Shown: positions 24,471 through 37,162 of the stretch, one piece after another
How the letters are laid out: the number at the start of each line of letters is the position of its first letter
How positions within the stretch are numbered: position 1 is the stretch's first letter
Assembly: GCF_000208745.1 (NCBI RefSeq)
Contig: NC_030855.1
Coordinates: 19,161,446-19,225,445, forward strand
Source: Theobroma cacao
Lineage: Eukaryota; Streptophyta; Magnoliopsida; Malvales; Malvaceae
DNA: 64,000 bases
Reading direction: 5' to 3'
Notes under the pieces: model-generated
Database searches by the model: none
The model's input: the letters and a program-made list of their open reading frames with translations, nothing else
What the model was told of the DNA's origin: nothing
Position numbers and translations under genes: made by a program

Positions 24471-25681
24471 CTTTTTGAAAGAAAATCAAATAGTTGCAAA
24501 ACAATAGGGAAAAAGAATAACTCTTGGTTAGAGTATAGATGTAGGATGGAAAACTAAAGAACTCTGAATGTTTTCTGGGCACAGAGACACGTAATAGGAG
24601 AGGGTATTTATATGTAGAAAAAAGTCATGTGCATCTGGAGAATAACATAGTTGTTAAACACTAGATTTTTTTTATGCCAAAGGAATATTACGTGGAGGAG
24701 TTTTAAAGGTACATAGGAAGCAGGGCCAGAAGAATCCTTTTTTCCAGCAAGCTTCTTGGATACCACATCCTAATATGATACAACGGCTTGTAACCTGTTA
24801 TAAACAACATTAGCCATTATTTGATGACTTTGATTAGGTTTGGTTAGTGGATCAAAAGGGTAAAAATGTGTGAAATGAGGTTAAATATTTGTGGGTCAAT
24901 AGTTGATTGAGGGTTAGGTTTAAGGTTTATCAGAAGCATAAGAATGGTGGGAGGAATAAGTGAATATTCTAGGGAAACTAAATTCACTTGCCCACCTTTG
25001 CAACACACATAGAACAAACAGAGAGAATATTCTAAGTATGGTTTAGTCACTTTATGTGGCTGCCGAGCTTTAAGGTTTTCGACCCCACTCCTATGAGCGG
25101 TCTTCCTTGTCCTTACCAAGTTGAAATTTTTTACTTAAGCAAAATTGACAAAACAAAGAGGACACTAAAATAATTCTTTCATATTTGATATTACATCAGG
25201 GATAAGACATTGTCATTCCTTATTAATTAAATTGATCCGGGATCTTTTTTTTATTATATGACATTTGAAAGATCAAATCGTTGCAAAATTAGTATAAAAC
25301 ATATTCCATCTTAAACATATTTGTTATTTTATATGAGCTGCTATTATTCATATGACTTACTAATTGGTTAGAAATCAGAAATTTGAAAAGCTAAATTTGG
25401 GAAATTTAAAATAAGGGACAGAGGGTTGCTGGGAAAAGAAAATTTGGGACTTTTTTTCTTTTTCCCTCATATTTTTATCATCATTTTGTTTTTTATTTTG
25501 TTTTAAATTTTAAACTTCAATTAGAGGAAAAAAATCCAAAAGTTAATAATTTACTATCTTAATTTAATTTGAAATTTGAGAAATTTATTATTAATTATTT
25601 AAAAAATTAAATTAAAAATAAAATTAAGTATTACTTATAAACTAAAATATTAATTTAAAAATATATTAATAAGTAATAATA
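24471..25681. other. 5' flank of the dead phosphatase copy and spacer
   Basis: AT-rich sequence with no supported gene. TTGAAAGATCAAAT at 25265-25278 matches the promoter of the intact copy. At the position of that copy's P1BS this flank reads TTATATGA, which no longer fits. Two other GAATATTC sequences (24962-24969 and 25025-25032) do fit GNATATNC. Confidence 0.45.
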
Positions 25682-27139
25682 TTTTTTTTGAAAAAAATAA
25701 TTCATTGAATTACTAATGCATAATTACATTATGAGATCACAATATCATACCCTCTAAGCTCTCTCATACCAACCCACATTACAATACCCCAATGCATAAA
25801 GGGAAAGCCTTGTTAAAAACTTCTCCATGAAAAAATCCTAAGGGATAAAAACCAAGGATAAAGAAAAAAGAGTATGCTCCCTAATAGGCTTACTAATTTC
25901 CTATTCACATATCCCAACTCCTCATACACCTCCACTAAATCAGATTTATATCTTGAAGAATAGAGCTTCTAATTTGATTCAGAACCTATGTAACATGCTT
26001 CCAAATTGATTGGTCTTCATGCAACTTTTTTGCAAATTAAGCTATTAAATGAGCAACCCTGTTTGTATCTCTTGGAGAAAATGAGATCGATGCACCTGAG
26101 ATCTTCTTCATTAACCCAACGCAATCTTCAATGATGTGCCCCAATCCCCCGTTTAGTTTTCTATCCCTTACCCAGCATACCACATTTAAGCAATCAATCT
26201 CTACCTCATTTACTTGCAAATTTTCTCTATCACAACAGAGTAAAGACCACACCAGCGATTCTAATTCTGCTTCCTCAATAATAGAGCCATAAACCATTCA
26301 TTTTACTCCAACTAGAATAAGCTTCCCTACTGCGTTTTTGACTATAAAGCCAGAGCCTATCATGGCAGCTCCATGTACATCAAAAACTACAACATCAGAA
26401 TTCAATTTAATTCCTCGAGGTCATGTCCACGAACCTATCCCTAGCTTATTTATTATTTCTCTGATTCTGGTTGGTGTATTAGCCTCTCAAAATTGCCTAA
26501 TCATTTCCATTCCCAACTCTACCACCATTTTCTGGTCTGGCTTATGCTACTCTTATATAAGGGAATTACAGGCCTTCTATATTGCCCATAGTACATAGAC
26601 GATAGCTTCTATTTCTTCCTTTGCAACAAATTCACACAAATTTTGAAACCAGTCACTTATCGAAAAAAAGTGCATTGCTAAGTCCCTGAAACCCCATTTA
26701 GTCATCAGCCATACAACTCTAGAAAACTCACAGGTACACACACAAACAATGGAAGTCTGTTTCCATCTCCATAAAGCAAAATGGGCAAGTTGGTTGAACA
26801 TTGATTTTCCTTTTTATTAGTACTGCACGAGAGGGAAGAATACCCTTAAGAACTTTCCACATAAGTAAGAGCATTTTTCTTAGCATCACCAAGCTCCATA
26901 ATTTTCTCCATGTTCCATCCAAGCTAGCAAACAAGCTTCCTCCATCTTAGCTGCCATAGAAGAGCAATCTATATCCCGATTTAACATAATAATCTCCATG
27001 TTTATTATAGAATCATATTTGGTGATCCATAGATTGCCTATTACTTAATAGAATTGCCAAAATTAAACTGCTTTCATATGGTGGAAAGCACAAACGAATT
27101 TTCTCTTCATTCCAAACCATCATACCGTATCTATCACAT
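25682..27139 (-). mobile_element. Older LINE fragment, 3' part (minus strand)
   Basis: Read on the minus strand, this carries in order a post-RT block (WNEEKIRLCFPPYE), a zinc-finger-in-RT region (WKVLKGILPSRAVLIKR then CPFCFMEMETDFHCL, near 26930-26760) and an RNase H-like end (ISFSPRDTNRVAHLIA, near 26037-26100). Its 3' end runs into an A-rich tail ending near 25682. Stops and frameshifts interrupt it, so it is dead. Its upstream part continues beyond 29494, because a second LINE has inserted into it. Confidence 0.8.
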
Positions 27140-29504
27140 GAGGGTAGGAACTAAGTTAACAAGATGAAAGGCGAAAACTCTTTCATTTGGAGGGAGGATC
27201 ACTCTTCTCAAATCAGTTTTGGCAAGTCTTCCTATATTCTTTATGTCACTTTTTCAAATTCCAATTAAAGTAAAAGATGAATTGGAAAGGATCTAGAGAA
27301 GTTTTTTATAAGGGGATACGAAACAGAAATGAAAAATCCACTATGTGAAATGGCAGAATGTTTGTAATGTCAAGGAATGTGGACGTATTGGGATGGTCGA
27401 TTCGAAAATAAAAAATTGAGCTCTAATGAACAAGTGGATCTAGAGATATGGGAAAGACAGAGATAGCCTATGGAGAGAAGTTTTGGCTGAAAAAATCGAA
27501 AGCGATCCAATAGAATTGTTGCCAAACACGAGTGCAAATAGGAGAGTTTCGACTTTATGGAGAAAAATCATCAGCCCTCTTTCCCTTTCTAACAAATATT
27601 TTTTGCAGATTCATGCTAACATAGGGTACACTATGGGAGATGGGAAGAACCTATTGTTTGGGAGAGATGAATAGATCGAGGGAATTACTTTGGCCCATGC
27701 CTTCCCAAGAATCCATGCTTTGGCAGTCAATAAGCTTGGCAAGATTGAGGAGTTTGGACGATAGGAGGATGAAAAATGGTTTTGGAATGTGGAACTAAGA
27801 AGGCAGATTTTCGACTGGGAAGGTGAGCGATAGGAGCAGTTTATGATTGTGCTTTAGGATTTCCAGTTAAGTAAGGAGCTCAAAGATGAGGTTGTTTGGA
27901 AATATGAGACAAGCAGTAATTATACTACGAAGTCTTTTGGTAAGCATGTCTTAACTAATTACTAGGATTATGATGAGATTTGGAAACATGTTTGGGTTAG
28001 TCTTGCACCATCTAGGATGGAGTCTTTTGTGTGGCAATTAATCCAAGGTAAGGGAGGGTTTATGATGAATTAGTGAAAAGGGGTTTATAACTCGATGGGA
28101 CACCATAGTGTGTCTTATGTTATAGGGTTAGGGAAACTTGTGATCATCTATTTGTAGAATATGTTGAGTCATGGAGGGTCTGGTCAGAGTGGTGTAAAAG
28201 CTGGAGATGTGTTTGGGTATCACTAGGGAAGATTAAAGAGTTGCTGTTGGCATGGAATAGATGCCAAATGGGAGAGCTTGACAAAAAGACTGGGAATATG
28301 GCTCTTTTTTTTTCTATTGTTTGGTCAATATGGAAGTGCAGGAATGAGATGGTGTTCGAAGGGAAACAGTGGAATGCAAACCAATGTTTTGAGCTGGTGA
28401 AAATCATATTTGCAACTTGGGCTAATGCAAAATGGCCAAAGGAGTTTCCTTCTATTTTTGATACGTATCGACAACCTCCAACAAAATGTGAACAACAAAA
28501 ATGGTCCAAGGCAAAAAAGGAGTGGTATGGGAAAAACCTCTAAGTAATTGCATGAAGTTCAATGTTAATGGTGCCGCAAGAGGAAGCCCTAGACTTGCAG
28601 GGATAGGAGGCATTCTGAGAGATCACCAGGGCGATGTTAAATTACCTTCTCCAAATCAGTAGGAATAGGAGATGCCAACCTTGCCAAGATACTAGCAGTA
28701 AGGGAAGCACTTGTGGTGTTCGTAACATCAAGGTGGAAGGATCACTATAAGCTCATCATTGACAGCGATTCTAGTAATGCAGTGAAATGGATTCAACATC
28801 CTGTAACGGCACCCTGGAGATTGCGAAAATGGTTGCTTCAAATTGAAAGGTTGAGAGAAAAGCTTAATGATTGAAAAATTCAACACGTTAAAAAGGAGGC
28901 AAATCAGAGGGTAGATGCATTAGCAAAAGAAGGAGTTGATCTGATGTCAAATTCCTTGCGTGTTTTTCTGTAAGTACTCAAGTTCGATGTCTTTTTTACT
29001 GTTGGGTCATAATGGCTTTTTGGGTGGATGCCGATTTGGTGGTGGAAGTCAGTGAGTCTGGGTTCTACTGGAATTTTTGAGTTATGGATTGCTAGGATTT
29101 GTTTGATAGTGGTTGTTTGGTGGTGATGAGACCTATGGTTTGGCTTTGAAATGATCTCGAATGAGTGTGATGGTGCCTGTTTCAAGAAATGGATCTTGGG
29201 TTTTAAGGATGTTGTAAATGATAAGGTAGGTGTTTTTGGCTCCTTGCAAATAAGTTCTTGAGCTGAATTGTGGACATGAGTTTTTGTTTCTGGTTTTTTT
29301 TTTTTTTTTGTATGATTTGGGTTAGGCACCTTGATTTTTTGCGATGCTTGATTATTGGAATTGGCATGGTGTTTGCGCAAGGTCTTTTGGGAAGGTCTGA
29401 GCTTTTTGTGACCTTTCATGGGCATGTTGTTGTGTCCAAGGGTACTTTCAGGCCTTCTGTTTTAATGAAAGTTTATGTTTTTCAAAAAAAAAAATCTATC
29501 ACAT
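27129..29504 (+). mobile_element. Younger 5'-truncated LINE nested in the older one
   Basis: The element reads 27140-29493 with an 11-base run of A at 29484-29494. ATCTATCACAT flanks it at both ends (27129-27139 and 29494-29504), a LINE-style target-site duplication. In order it has the C-terminal part of the reverse transcriptase (GGRITLLKSVLASLPIFFMS, near 27190), a zinc-finger-in-RT region with LAPSRMESFVWQL (near 28000) and an RNase H domain (MKFNVNGAARGSPRLAG near 28555, ending with ANQRVDALAKEGVD near 28930), then a 3' UTR. Many stops and frameshifts show it is dead. The missing 5' half is normal for LINE insertion. Confidence 0.87.
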
Positions 29505-29634
29505 CATCTACCCTCGCCAAATCCTTCATCGCATCTGGACATACCATCACTTTCCTCGGGTTCTCATAAAGTATCCAACAATGTTGTCTCACCCAAATAT
29601 CTTTGTTGTTTCCCATTCTCCAAATCAATCCTTT
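29494..29634 (-). mobile_element. Older LINE fragment, displaced upstream part
   Basis: On the minus strand this reads GLIWRMGNNKDIWVRQHCWI and then DLARVDDVID, the conserved stretch that follows the reverse transcriptase in plant LINEs. It runs straight on from the sequence at 27139 once the nested LINE and one copy of the 11-bp repeat are removed. The 5' limit near 29634 is approximate. Confidence 0.75.
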
Positions 29635-31432
29635 TTTAATCAATAATATCATTTTATTTATATAAATACTTCATCAACTTTTAAAAATTTTAATTTTTTA
29701 TTATATTTTTGTATTAAATTAATCAATAAAATAATTCAAATCTAAAATGATTTCGATTTCAAAATTATCAATATAACTATATTTAAATGAAGCCCCAAAG
29801 GGCTTTCTTGATTAACCCTTAGCAATATTACCTGAACGAGGGCTTTCCTCCTTCCACATGGTTATTACTTTTTCTCTTTTTTTTAAATTTTTTAACAATT
29901 AGTATTAAATATCAAGTCATAATAAATAGTAAAATAGCAATTGAAATATAATTATCTTTTCTTTACATTAAAAGTTAAAAAATTTTGAATCAAACTATTT
30001 ACTTAAAAAATATATATACATGATAATTACTAAATCTTTTGAGACTTCCTTACTTGACACTTGGCAATATTTTCTGAAAAAAGAAGGCCTCTTCCATATG
30101 GTTATTACTTATTCTTTTTTTTCTTTGATTTTTCAACAGTTATTATTAAATATCAAGTTGTATTTAATAAATATTAAAATAATAATTGAAATGTAATTAT
30201 CTTTTCTTTACATTAAAAGTTTAAAAAATTTGAATCCATCTATTTACTTAAGAAAAAATGTATATATGTCAATTACTGAATCAAATTATATAATATAATT
30301 TTCTTTATCAAATTAAAATATGCAACTGTTATTCATAAAAGTTCAATTTTAATTTTTCTAAATCTTAAATTTTAAAAAATAATTTTTCTTATACTTAAAT
30401 ATAAACTCTATTTTTCACTTTCTAAAATAAAAAATACTAACTAATAAAATAACAATCTAAGAGAACTTAAATATATCCGTTGACATAACTTTAGTATCTA
30501 TTTGCAAACATAGTAAGATAGAGAAAAAAGAAAAAGAAAGAAATGATTGACTCATATATAGTCTTACTAAGGTATATGTATGCTCTTAGGTAGTGTTTAG
30601 TATAAGAAAAGTAAGAACACATTCCCTATAATATGCCCAATTAAATTATATTACAGTGTTTGTTTTGCAACAAACAACTGTAATGTAAGATTATAATGAA
30701 TCACATTACAGTCAATGGATATAATGTGATTGCAGTCTAAAACTAATACAATAAGATTTTATTGCACTTTACAATATTATTAAAGATAATTTTACCCTTC
30801 AATTCTATTACTTTTTTAAAAATATTTTATAATATTATAATTTATTTTTTATATAGATTTTGATGATGTCTTTTTATTATTGCCAGTAGTCGTCGTGACT
30901 GTCAACAAAATTGATATTATCTTTTAAAGAAAAAAATTAAAATAAAATATATAATATAAAAAATTATATTAAAAAATAAAAATATATATAAGATTATAAT
31001 AAAAAATAAAAATAAAATATATGACATTAAAAATATATTTAAGAGATGATATTATATAAAAATGAATAATAAAAAATACAAGTAATAGTAACAATAGTTA
31101 TATATTTTATAAAATAATATTTTGTATATTTCAATATATACCAATAATTAAATATAATAATATAATAATAATTATTATTATTTATTTACTTTACAAAGTA
31201 TTCTCAATTCAATTAAAAAAAATTAACATTATGAGCGCAGGGTAACAAACTAATAATCGTCCAAATCCATCAGGTTGCCGCTTATATCGTTTTATCAACA
31301 AATCCATAAAAAATCAAAGAAATGGAGCCGACTAAATTTTGGCTCTGAGCCCATCAAGCCCCTTTAAACCACTCCTTTCGTAAACCCCGGCCAAAATCCC
31401 ATCCCCTTGCTTTTCCAACTAAGGGGGGCAAA
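29635..31432. other. AT-rich spacer with a diverged tandem duplication
   Basis: No gene is supported. About 29794-30020 and 30028-30270 are two diverged copies of one block. Around 30590-30790 is a short region resembling a degenerate MITE, but its ends are unclear. The last 200 bases are the promoter side of the mini-RNase III gene. Confidence 0.45.
29794..30270. repeat. Diverged tandem duplication, about 230 bp per unit
   Basis: The two halves share in order GGCTTTC/GGCCTC blocks, CATGGTTATTACTT versus CATATGGTTATTACTT, AAATATCAAGT, and TAATTATCTTTTCTTTACAT followed by a TAAAAGT tract. The order is kept with small indels. Confidence 0.7.
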
Positions 31433-34379
31433 ATGGCAATTCTAACATGGACGCCACCTCCAACGGCAGTTCCCGCAGCGGTAACAGCTTCGTGGGACAC
31501 CCAACAAAGACCCTCTTACAACCCCAACGCTCCAAGAAAGCTGAAGCCCAATCCCAACCTTAAACCCTCACCGACCGTCACCCTCACCACCCGCACCGAC
31601 CCATCAGTTTTCGACATCCTCAAGCGTCCCACTCAAGGTAATCCCCCTCCCCTCCTCCTCCTCACGGCTAATTCATTCTTTAAGGCTCCGTTTGGTTGAG
31701 AGTTTTTTTTATTTATTTATTTTAGCTTTGTGCTATGTATAGTTTTCAACTATTTTTTATTATTACTTTTTCCTTCCCATTATTTTTTGCAAAAAAAAAA
31801 AAGAATATATAAATGGTAACTAAACAGAGTCTAAATTTTAACTGAAATGTTGATATATTTTAGTTTATGATAATTGTAGAAGTAACGCCCGTAAAGGTAG
31901 ATACGGATGAGTCTTATATGGGATACGAGAGATGGTTGCCAACCCCTCCAAAAGTGGCGAAGCCTCGATCAGTTTTCAATGCGGCAACATTAGCTTATAT
32001 TGGTGATTGCATTTATGAGGTTGTTTTATATGCTCAATATGTTTGTTTTGTAATTTGATACACTACTATTCATTTTCTTAGTTATATGAACACATGGCAA
32101 ACTTATAAACATGTGTCTATATTGTTTTTAAATTCCACTCTTGGTGTACAGGACATAATTTTAATCTTGAAGTTGATTATATGTTTGGACATATCTTACT
32201 TGTAATGTTTCTTGAAATCTGCAGCTATACGCGCGCAGGCATTTTTTGTTTCCTCCACTCAGTATTGAAGAATATAACGATCGTGTGACTTCAGTAGTAC
32301 GCTGTGAGGCACAAGTATGATGTTTTCCTGAGTACTTTTTGTTATTTGTGCATGTTAATATTTTTATGTAGTTATTTTTTTGCTTCTTTTAGGATGCATT
32401 GCTCCAGGAACTTCTTGATGATAGCTTCTTATCAAATGATGAAAGGTTAGTGGAAATGTTCTTCATGCTTTTATCCTTCCTTTTTATATACATTTGTTTG
32501 TATGGATATGCACACCCATAAACAAATCCTGCTTCTTCAAAAATTTGGAATATTGAACTTTGACAAATTCATTTGCACTTGAGCTGTTCAATTACTGGTT
32601 AAATTGAGAAAAGAAAATGAAAGAACTGCTCTAGTTGCTTGGTTACTGGTTAGAATAGATGAGATTGGTTGGTCTAGAAATCAAATGCCTTTGGCTTAAA
32701 AAGAGTTAAATGCTTGATAAATTATCCACTCAAAACCTCTATAAGAGCTCTCTGGAATTGAGAATTAGATGGATTTTTTGCTAAGGGTGTTTATCTACTA
32801 ATGCAGTTTCTTAAAAATACGACATATGCAAGTAAATGTACCTCATACAGGTTATGTTCTTTTAGCTAATGGTTATGTTGCAAAAATTGTAACTGGTATT
32901 TGGTCATTTTTACGGCAGGAATGTTCTTCGATGGGGAAAGAATATTAGTTCGTCTAAAACACGGACAAAAAAGCGAGCCGGTGCAGCAGTTTATAACAGA
33001 GCATCGTCACTGGAAACACTAGTCAGTACCCTACTTCCTTGTGTTCTCCTCTGCAAGAGCATTTGGTTTATTTAGTTATTGATAGTTTTGGCAATGGGTT
33101 TGGACTTGAATCCTTCTCTCTGAGGAAAATTGTGGCTAACACTGCTAGGGTATGACGTCGTCCAAAGTAGTTGGTTTGTTTTAAACACAAAATTTGTCCA
33201 GGTCCATAGTCTTCTATTTATGACTTGCTACTGCTAAAGAATGAGGGAGACCATTCTGTTTTCAGTTCATTGAAGATTTGTTGGAACTTGCATTATATTT
33301 GGATGGTAAAATTGAGGTCACTTTAAGGGATCTGCTTTTGGTTAGAAGAGGATAAATTTATGTTTATCTATTTGGTAAATCTAGCGATTTGATATAATTC
33401 AACCACTCAACGTTTTATACGATTATATTAAAATGATTTTCCACAGAAATTATATGTACCTATGAGATTTCATTTTACTACAGATAGAGTATATGGTTCG
33501 CTCTGATTCATGCTAGGATTACTATATTGTATCATACATTGAGTTTTTCATTGTGATTTCGTCCTCCGAGGTCATGTATTTTTTTTTTATGATTTCTACT
33601 ATATAATTAATTGATTTGTTATACTATTCAATATTTAGATTTGATATGTTCAAAACAAGTCATGAATCATAATTCAAGAATCTTTTCTCTTGATTTGAGT
33701 TTTTTTTTTTTTTTTTTTGAAAGGCCTCTTGATTCGAGTTCTTAATCATGCAATTTTGTAGATTGGTTATCTCTACCTGACAAATGTGAATCGGCTGGAA
33801 AAACTCATGGTAAAGCTCGGATTTTCCACTGGTGCATCTACGGAAATGATATTGAAGGAAGTAAATGGTAAGTTAAAATTAATCCATAGTGCAAAAAAAC
33901 ACTGTTTGTTATGTCTCAAGCTTATGTTTGTTCTCTTGATAATGTTGCCTTCTTTCACCAATTACGACTCCTTAATTATATGTTGTGGGAGAAGGGTTCA
34001 TGTACCACTAAAAGCTTACATGTTGCAACTGCGGTGTAAAATTATTAGGAAGTTCAACATTTGAAAGTAGTCTTTTTTCTGATCTAACTCGTGACTGCTT
34101 AGGGCAACATCTCTAAAATTGGCCTGTTATAACAAGATAACCCTTTTCACTATAGAAAAAAGAAAAAGGAAATCATAAGTTTTGGAGTATGGAAATGATA
34201 AAAGGTTGTGGTACATTTCTCTTAGATGGATCATGTCAGAGAAACCATTGTAAAAAGCCCCAATTTTGTCGAATGTTCTGCTCCCAAGTTGTAATTTCAG
34301 TCTCTCATCTTTCATTGCCATCTCCGGTTTGCTGATTAACTTTGTTTTCCCTTTAACAGGTGCAAAACCAGTACAGTAG
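31433..34379 (+). CDS. Mini-ribonuclease III-like protein (chloroplast RNase III family)
   Basis: Seven exons, 31433-31637, 31880-32019, 32225-32314, 32393-32445, 32919-33021, 33762-33867 and 34360-34379, join in phase to 238 residues with GT-AG introns. Residues 1-85 are Pro/Thr-rich with few acidic residues, like a plastid transit peptide. The catalytic region starts at LAYIGDCIYELYARRHF (near residues 108-124), the Mini-III form of the RNase III signature, and ends with KLGFSTGASTEMILKEVNG. There is no double-stranded-RNA-binding domain, as expected for Mini-III. Arabidopsis RNC3 and RNC4, the closest family I know, act in chloroplast rRNA maturation and intron decay. The last exon codes only GAKPVQ. 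The ATG at 31433 is the first in frame in a GC-richer exon. Confidence 0.9.
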
Positions 34380-37162
34380 ATAAAAGATGGTGGTGGAACA
34401 CTTGTTTCCACCAAGCAGGCTCAAGTCAAATATAGAAAGAGCCGCCCACATCATTTATTTCGTTGTGGGTTTTGGCGGTTCAAGATGAAGCCTCCTGTAT
34501 AAATTTTAGACAACATATACTGTAGGCTTTTGGCATTTGCTTGTGTATTTATAATTGTTTGTATGATCAGTTATAAAATTCAATGTGAGCAGAAATACAA
34601 AGAACAATCGAAAAGCATGAGCAATTGTGTCTACAAAAGAGTCCTCAGAGTTTTCTGCCCTGTAAAAAAGTTAAACGGATGCAGGGAAGAAGGGGCTAGC
34701 TCACCTACGACGTTGGTTCACTATGAAATGTTTGGGCAGACTATGCTAAATAGTGTATGTGTATGCCAGATTACAATATCTTAGTATCCGACATCCAAAC
34801 AAATAATTAGTGTTTCGGCAATGGTCAAGTATCGACCAAGTTTTCCATTATACACAACACACTAAGTATCAAGTTAGTATTTTTAATAAATATAGATTGG
34901 AATCTCTTAATTTTATTAATAATAATGGCTTCTTAACTTTTATTGTCAATTTTTCTTAAATAAACAAATCCGAAAAGATTACATTTTAATATATTTGAAC
35001 TAAATAATAAGTTAAATCCTAAAGGCTTAAATAGTAAAAACAAAGTTTATGAATTATGATTATTTCTTCAATTAAGTCTTTCACCTTTTATTCACATGAC
35101 TTGCTGATGTGATCGCATGATGTAAATTTTCTCCTCTTTTTGTTTTTTCCTCAGTCCATTTTGAGGAGGCTATGTAAGCATTCCCATTCTCTTCTTCCCT
35201 CACCATCCTTCTCCTTTTTTTCTCTAGGATCGACCCAAAATTTGACTATCACCAGCACAATCCACTAGCGGCCAACAACAATGGTGTGGTTCGTCAATTT
35301 TGAGTTCTGGATTTTGTCACGCAGGCAAGTCAGCTAACCAAGTCATATGCTATACGAGTGTAAAATGTCAATTGATATTAAATTTAATAATTTCAGATAA
35401 AAAGCTTAATTGAAGAAATGACAATAGTTGACGGATATTTTTATTATTTTAAGTTAATCTGAAAATAAGAAAAAAAAAGTAAATATTAGATCTGAAATAA
35501 GCATTTAGCCCATCATTATGTTTATACTTCATAAATTTTTTAAAGAGACGGAAGATACTTAAGTTATGTATTTATTGATGAAAATTATTTTTCATTGCTA
35601 AAATATTCTAGACAGGGTAAGGCACGAATGTATATAATAGAAAAATTGCACTCCTTAATTATTTTATTAATATAATTTTTTTCTTAATATCTTTAAGAAC
35701 AAAACATTCTTTTTTATTTTGTACATGACAATTTATGCTTTGTGGGTCAACACAACTTTAGCATCCTCTATCCTCCAAAAACTGCATCAAAAAGTCTTGG
35801 GAAACATTCGTTAGGCTTAGAACGAGGGATTGCAACTTAGTCAACTTTGGCATGTTGTAAACCTATTGGTTGGTCAAACCTTTGATTCTTCATGCTGAAG
35901 TGATAGCCGCCTAAAATCTAGTTTATTGAAATAAAACAAGAATAAGAAAAGTTAATTTCCTTTTTTTTATATATTATTAATCTACAGAAAACAAAGCTGT
36001 AATGAGTTTCTAGAACTTAGACAAGGCCCACGAGCTGTTCACCATCATTTTTCTGAACATCGAGGCAATTTTGTCAATGATCATCTAGAAATATTACACG
36101 TTAGCAAAGCTGCAAACATTCAATCTGCTGGCGCTGCATTGGCCACTGTGAAGGTCTCGTCTGCAATTTCTTTTCTTCTGAAGAATCTCATTAGCCTTTG
36201 AACTTGTAAATTTCTATTGATAAAGGTGAAAAATAGGTCGATAATGCAATGAAAAATTAATTCCATCAGTATTGTTAGCGGAAGATATCATAGTAGGGAA
36301 ATTAGATCATTCCTTCAATAAGGGAATGTTTCATTGATATATTACTAACGTCATATTCCATCGACAATTTCAATCGATAAATCAAGAAATCCGTCGATGT
36401 CTGTTGGCAATATTCCATGTTAAAAGGATTCCATTTTCGAAGTAAGAGAAAGATGCATGCATGAATGACCATTTGGCAGCTACCTGTGCATGAGTTAAAC
36501 ATTCAACATTTATCCATTCATCATGCATGTATACCCAATCTTCCACTAATCATTATAATTAATTAATTCCCTTATGGCCATTGCAATTTGCATGTCTTTA
36601 GAAGCTTATTTGATGCAAAATTCGTCACAACACAGTGTCAGCATTGCTTTTCTGCTTTCAATTTAACTACTGTACTAATTAGGTGATGCTCAACTCATTC
36701 AATGTTTTTCCACCATCAGCTTGGATAAAAACAAAGGTGGATTAATATTCATTAAATCGAGTGTCCCGGTTGTTCTAAAAACATAATCTGATTAGTATTA
36801 TAGTCAAGTTCTAACACTTCTTCACGTATAAATCAGATGAACAATTAATAGACTTGCACATAAAAAGAAAGTGCAAATTAAAAAAATATTGCATAATCCA
36901 ATGAACAATAAAACATAAACGAGAAGATATTATCTAAAATTCGAATGAGAGAGTTGTAAAACTATGTTAAGTACTCGAGTATTTGGCTTATTAATTAATG
37001 CATGATTTTTTATATAAAAAGTAAAATTCAAATCTCCTTTCCTTCAACTATAAAAATATATATATATTAAATAGTCAAAACATTAACTAATATCTAGAAA
37101 ACTTAACCTACTCTGATGCGATGTGCACACATGAGCATTGAAAAATGCTAACAAGTAGGGAT
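34380..37162. other. AT-rich intergenic region with a foldback sequence
   Basis: This covers the 3' flank of the mini-RNase III gene and repeats. A foldback lies at about 35000-35470 (listed separately). Other short open frames here have no recognisable similarity, and I support no gene. Confidence 0.45.
34990..35470. repeat. Foldback (inverted-repeat) sequence
   Basis: ATTTCTTCAATTAAG at 35062-35076 is exactly inverted at 35404-35418. Flanking sequence is also partly inverted: CATGACTTGCTGATGTGAT on the left against AAGTCAGCTAACCAAGTCAT on the right. This suggests a MITE-like or foldback element; its ends and target repeats are not clear. Confidence 0.5.

Noticed and set aside
26338..26598. 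Plus-strand open frame
   Set aside because: It is a shadow of the older minus-strand LINE.
28904..29425. 173-codon minus-strand frame
   Set aside because: It is low-complexity (Lys/His/Pro-rich) and lies antisense to the RNase H end and 3' UTR of the nested LINE, so it is a shadow.
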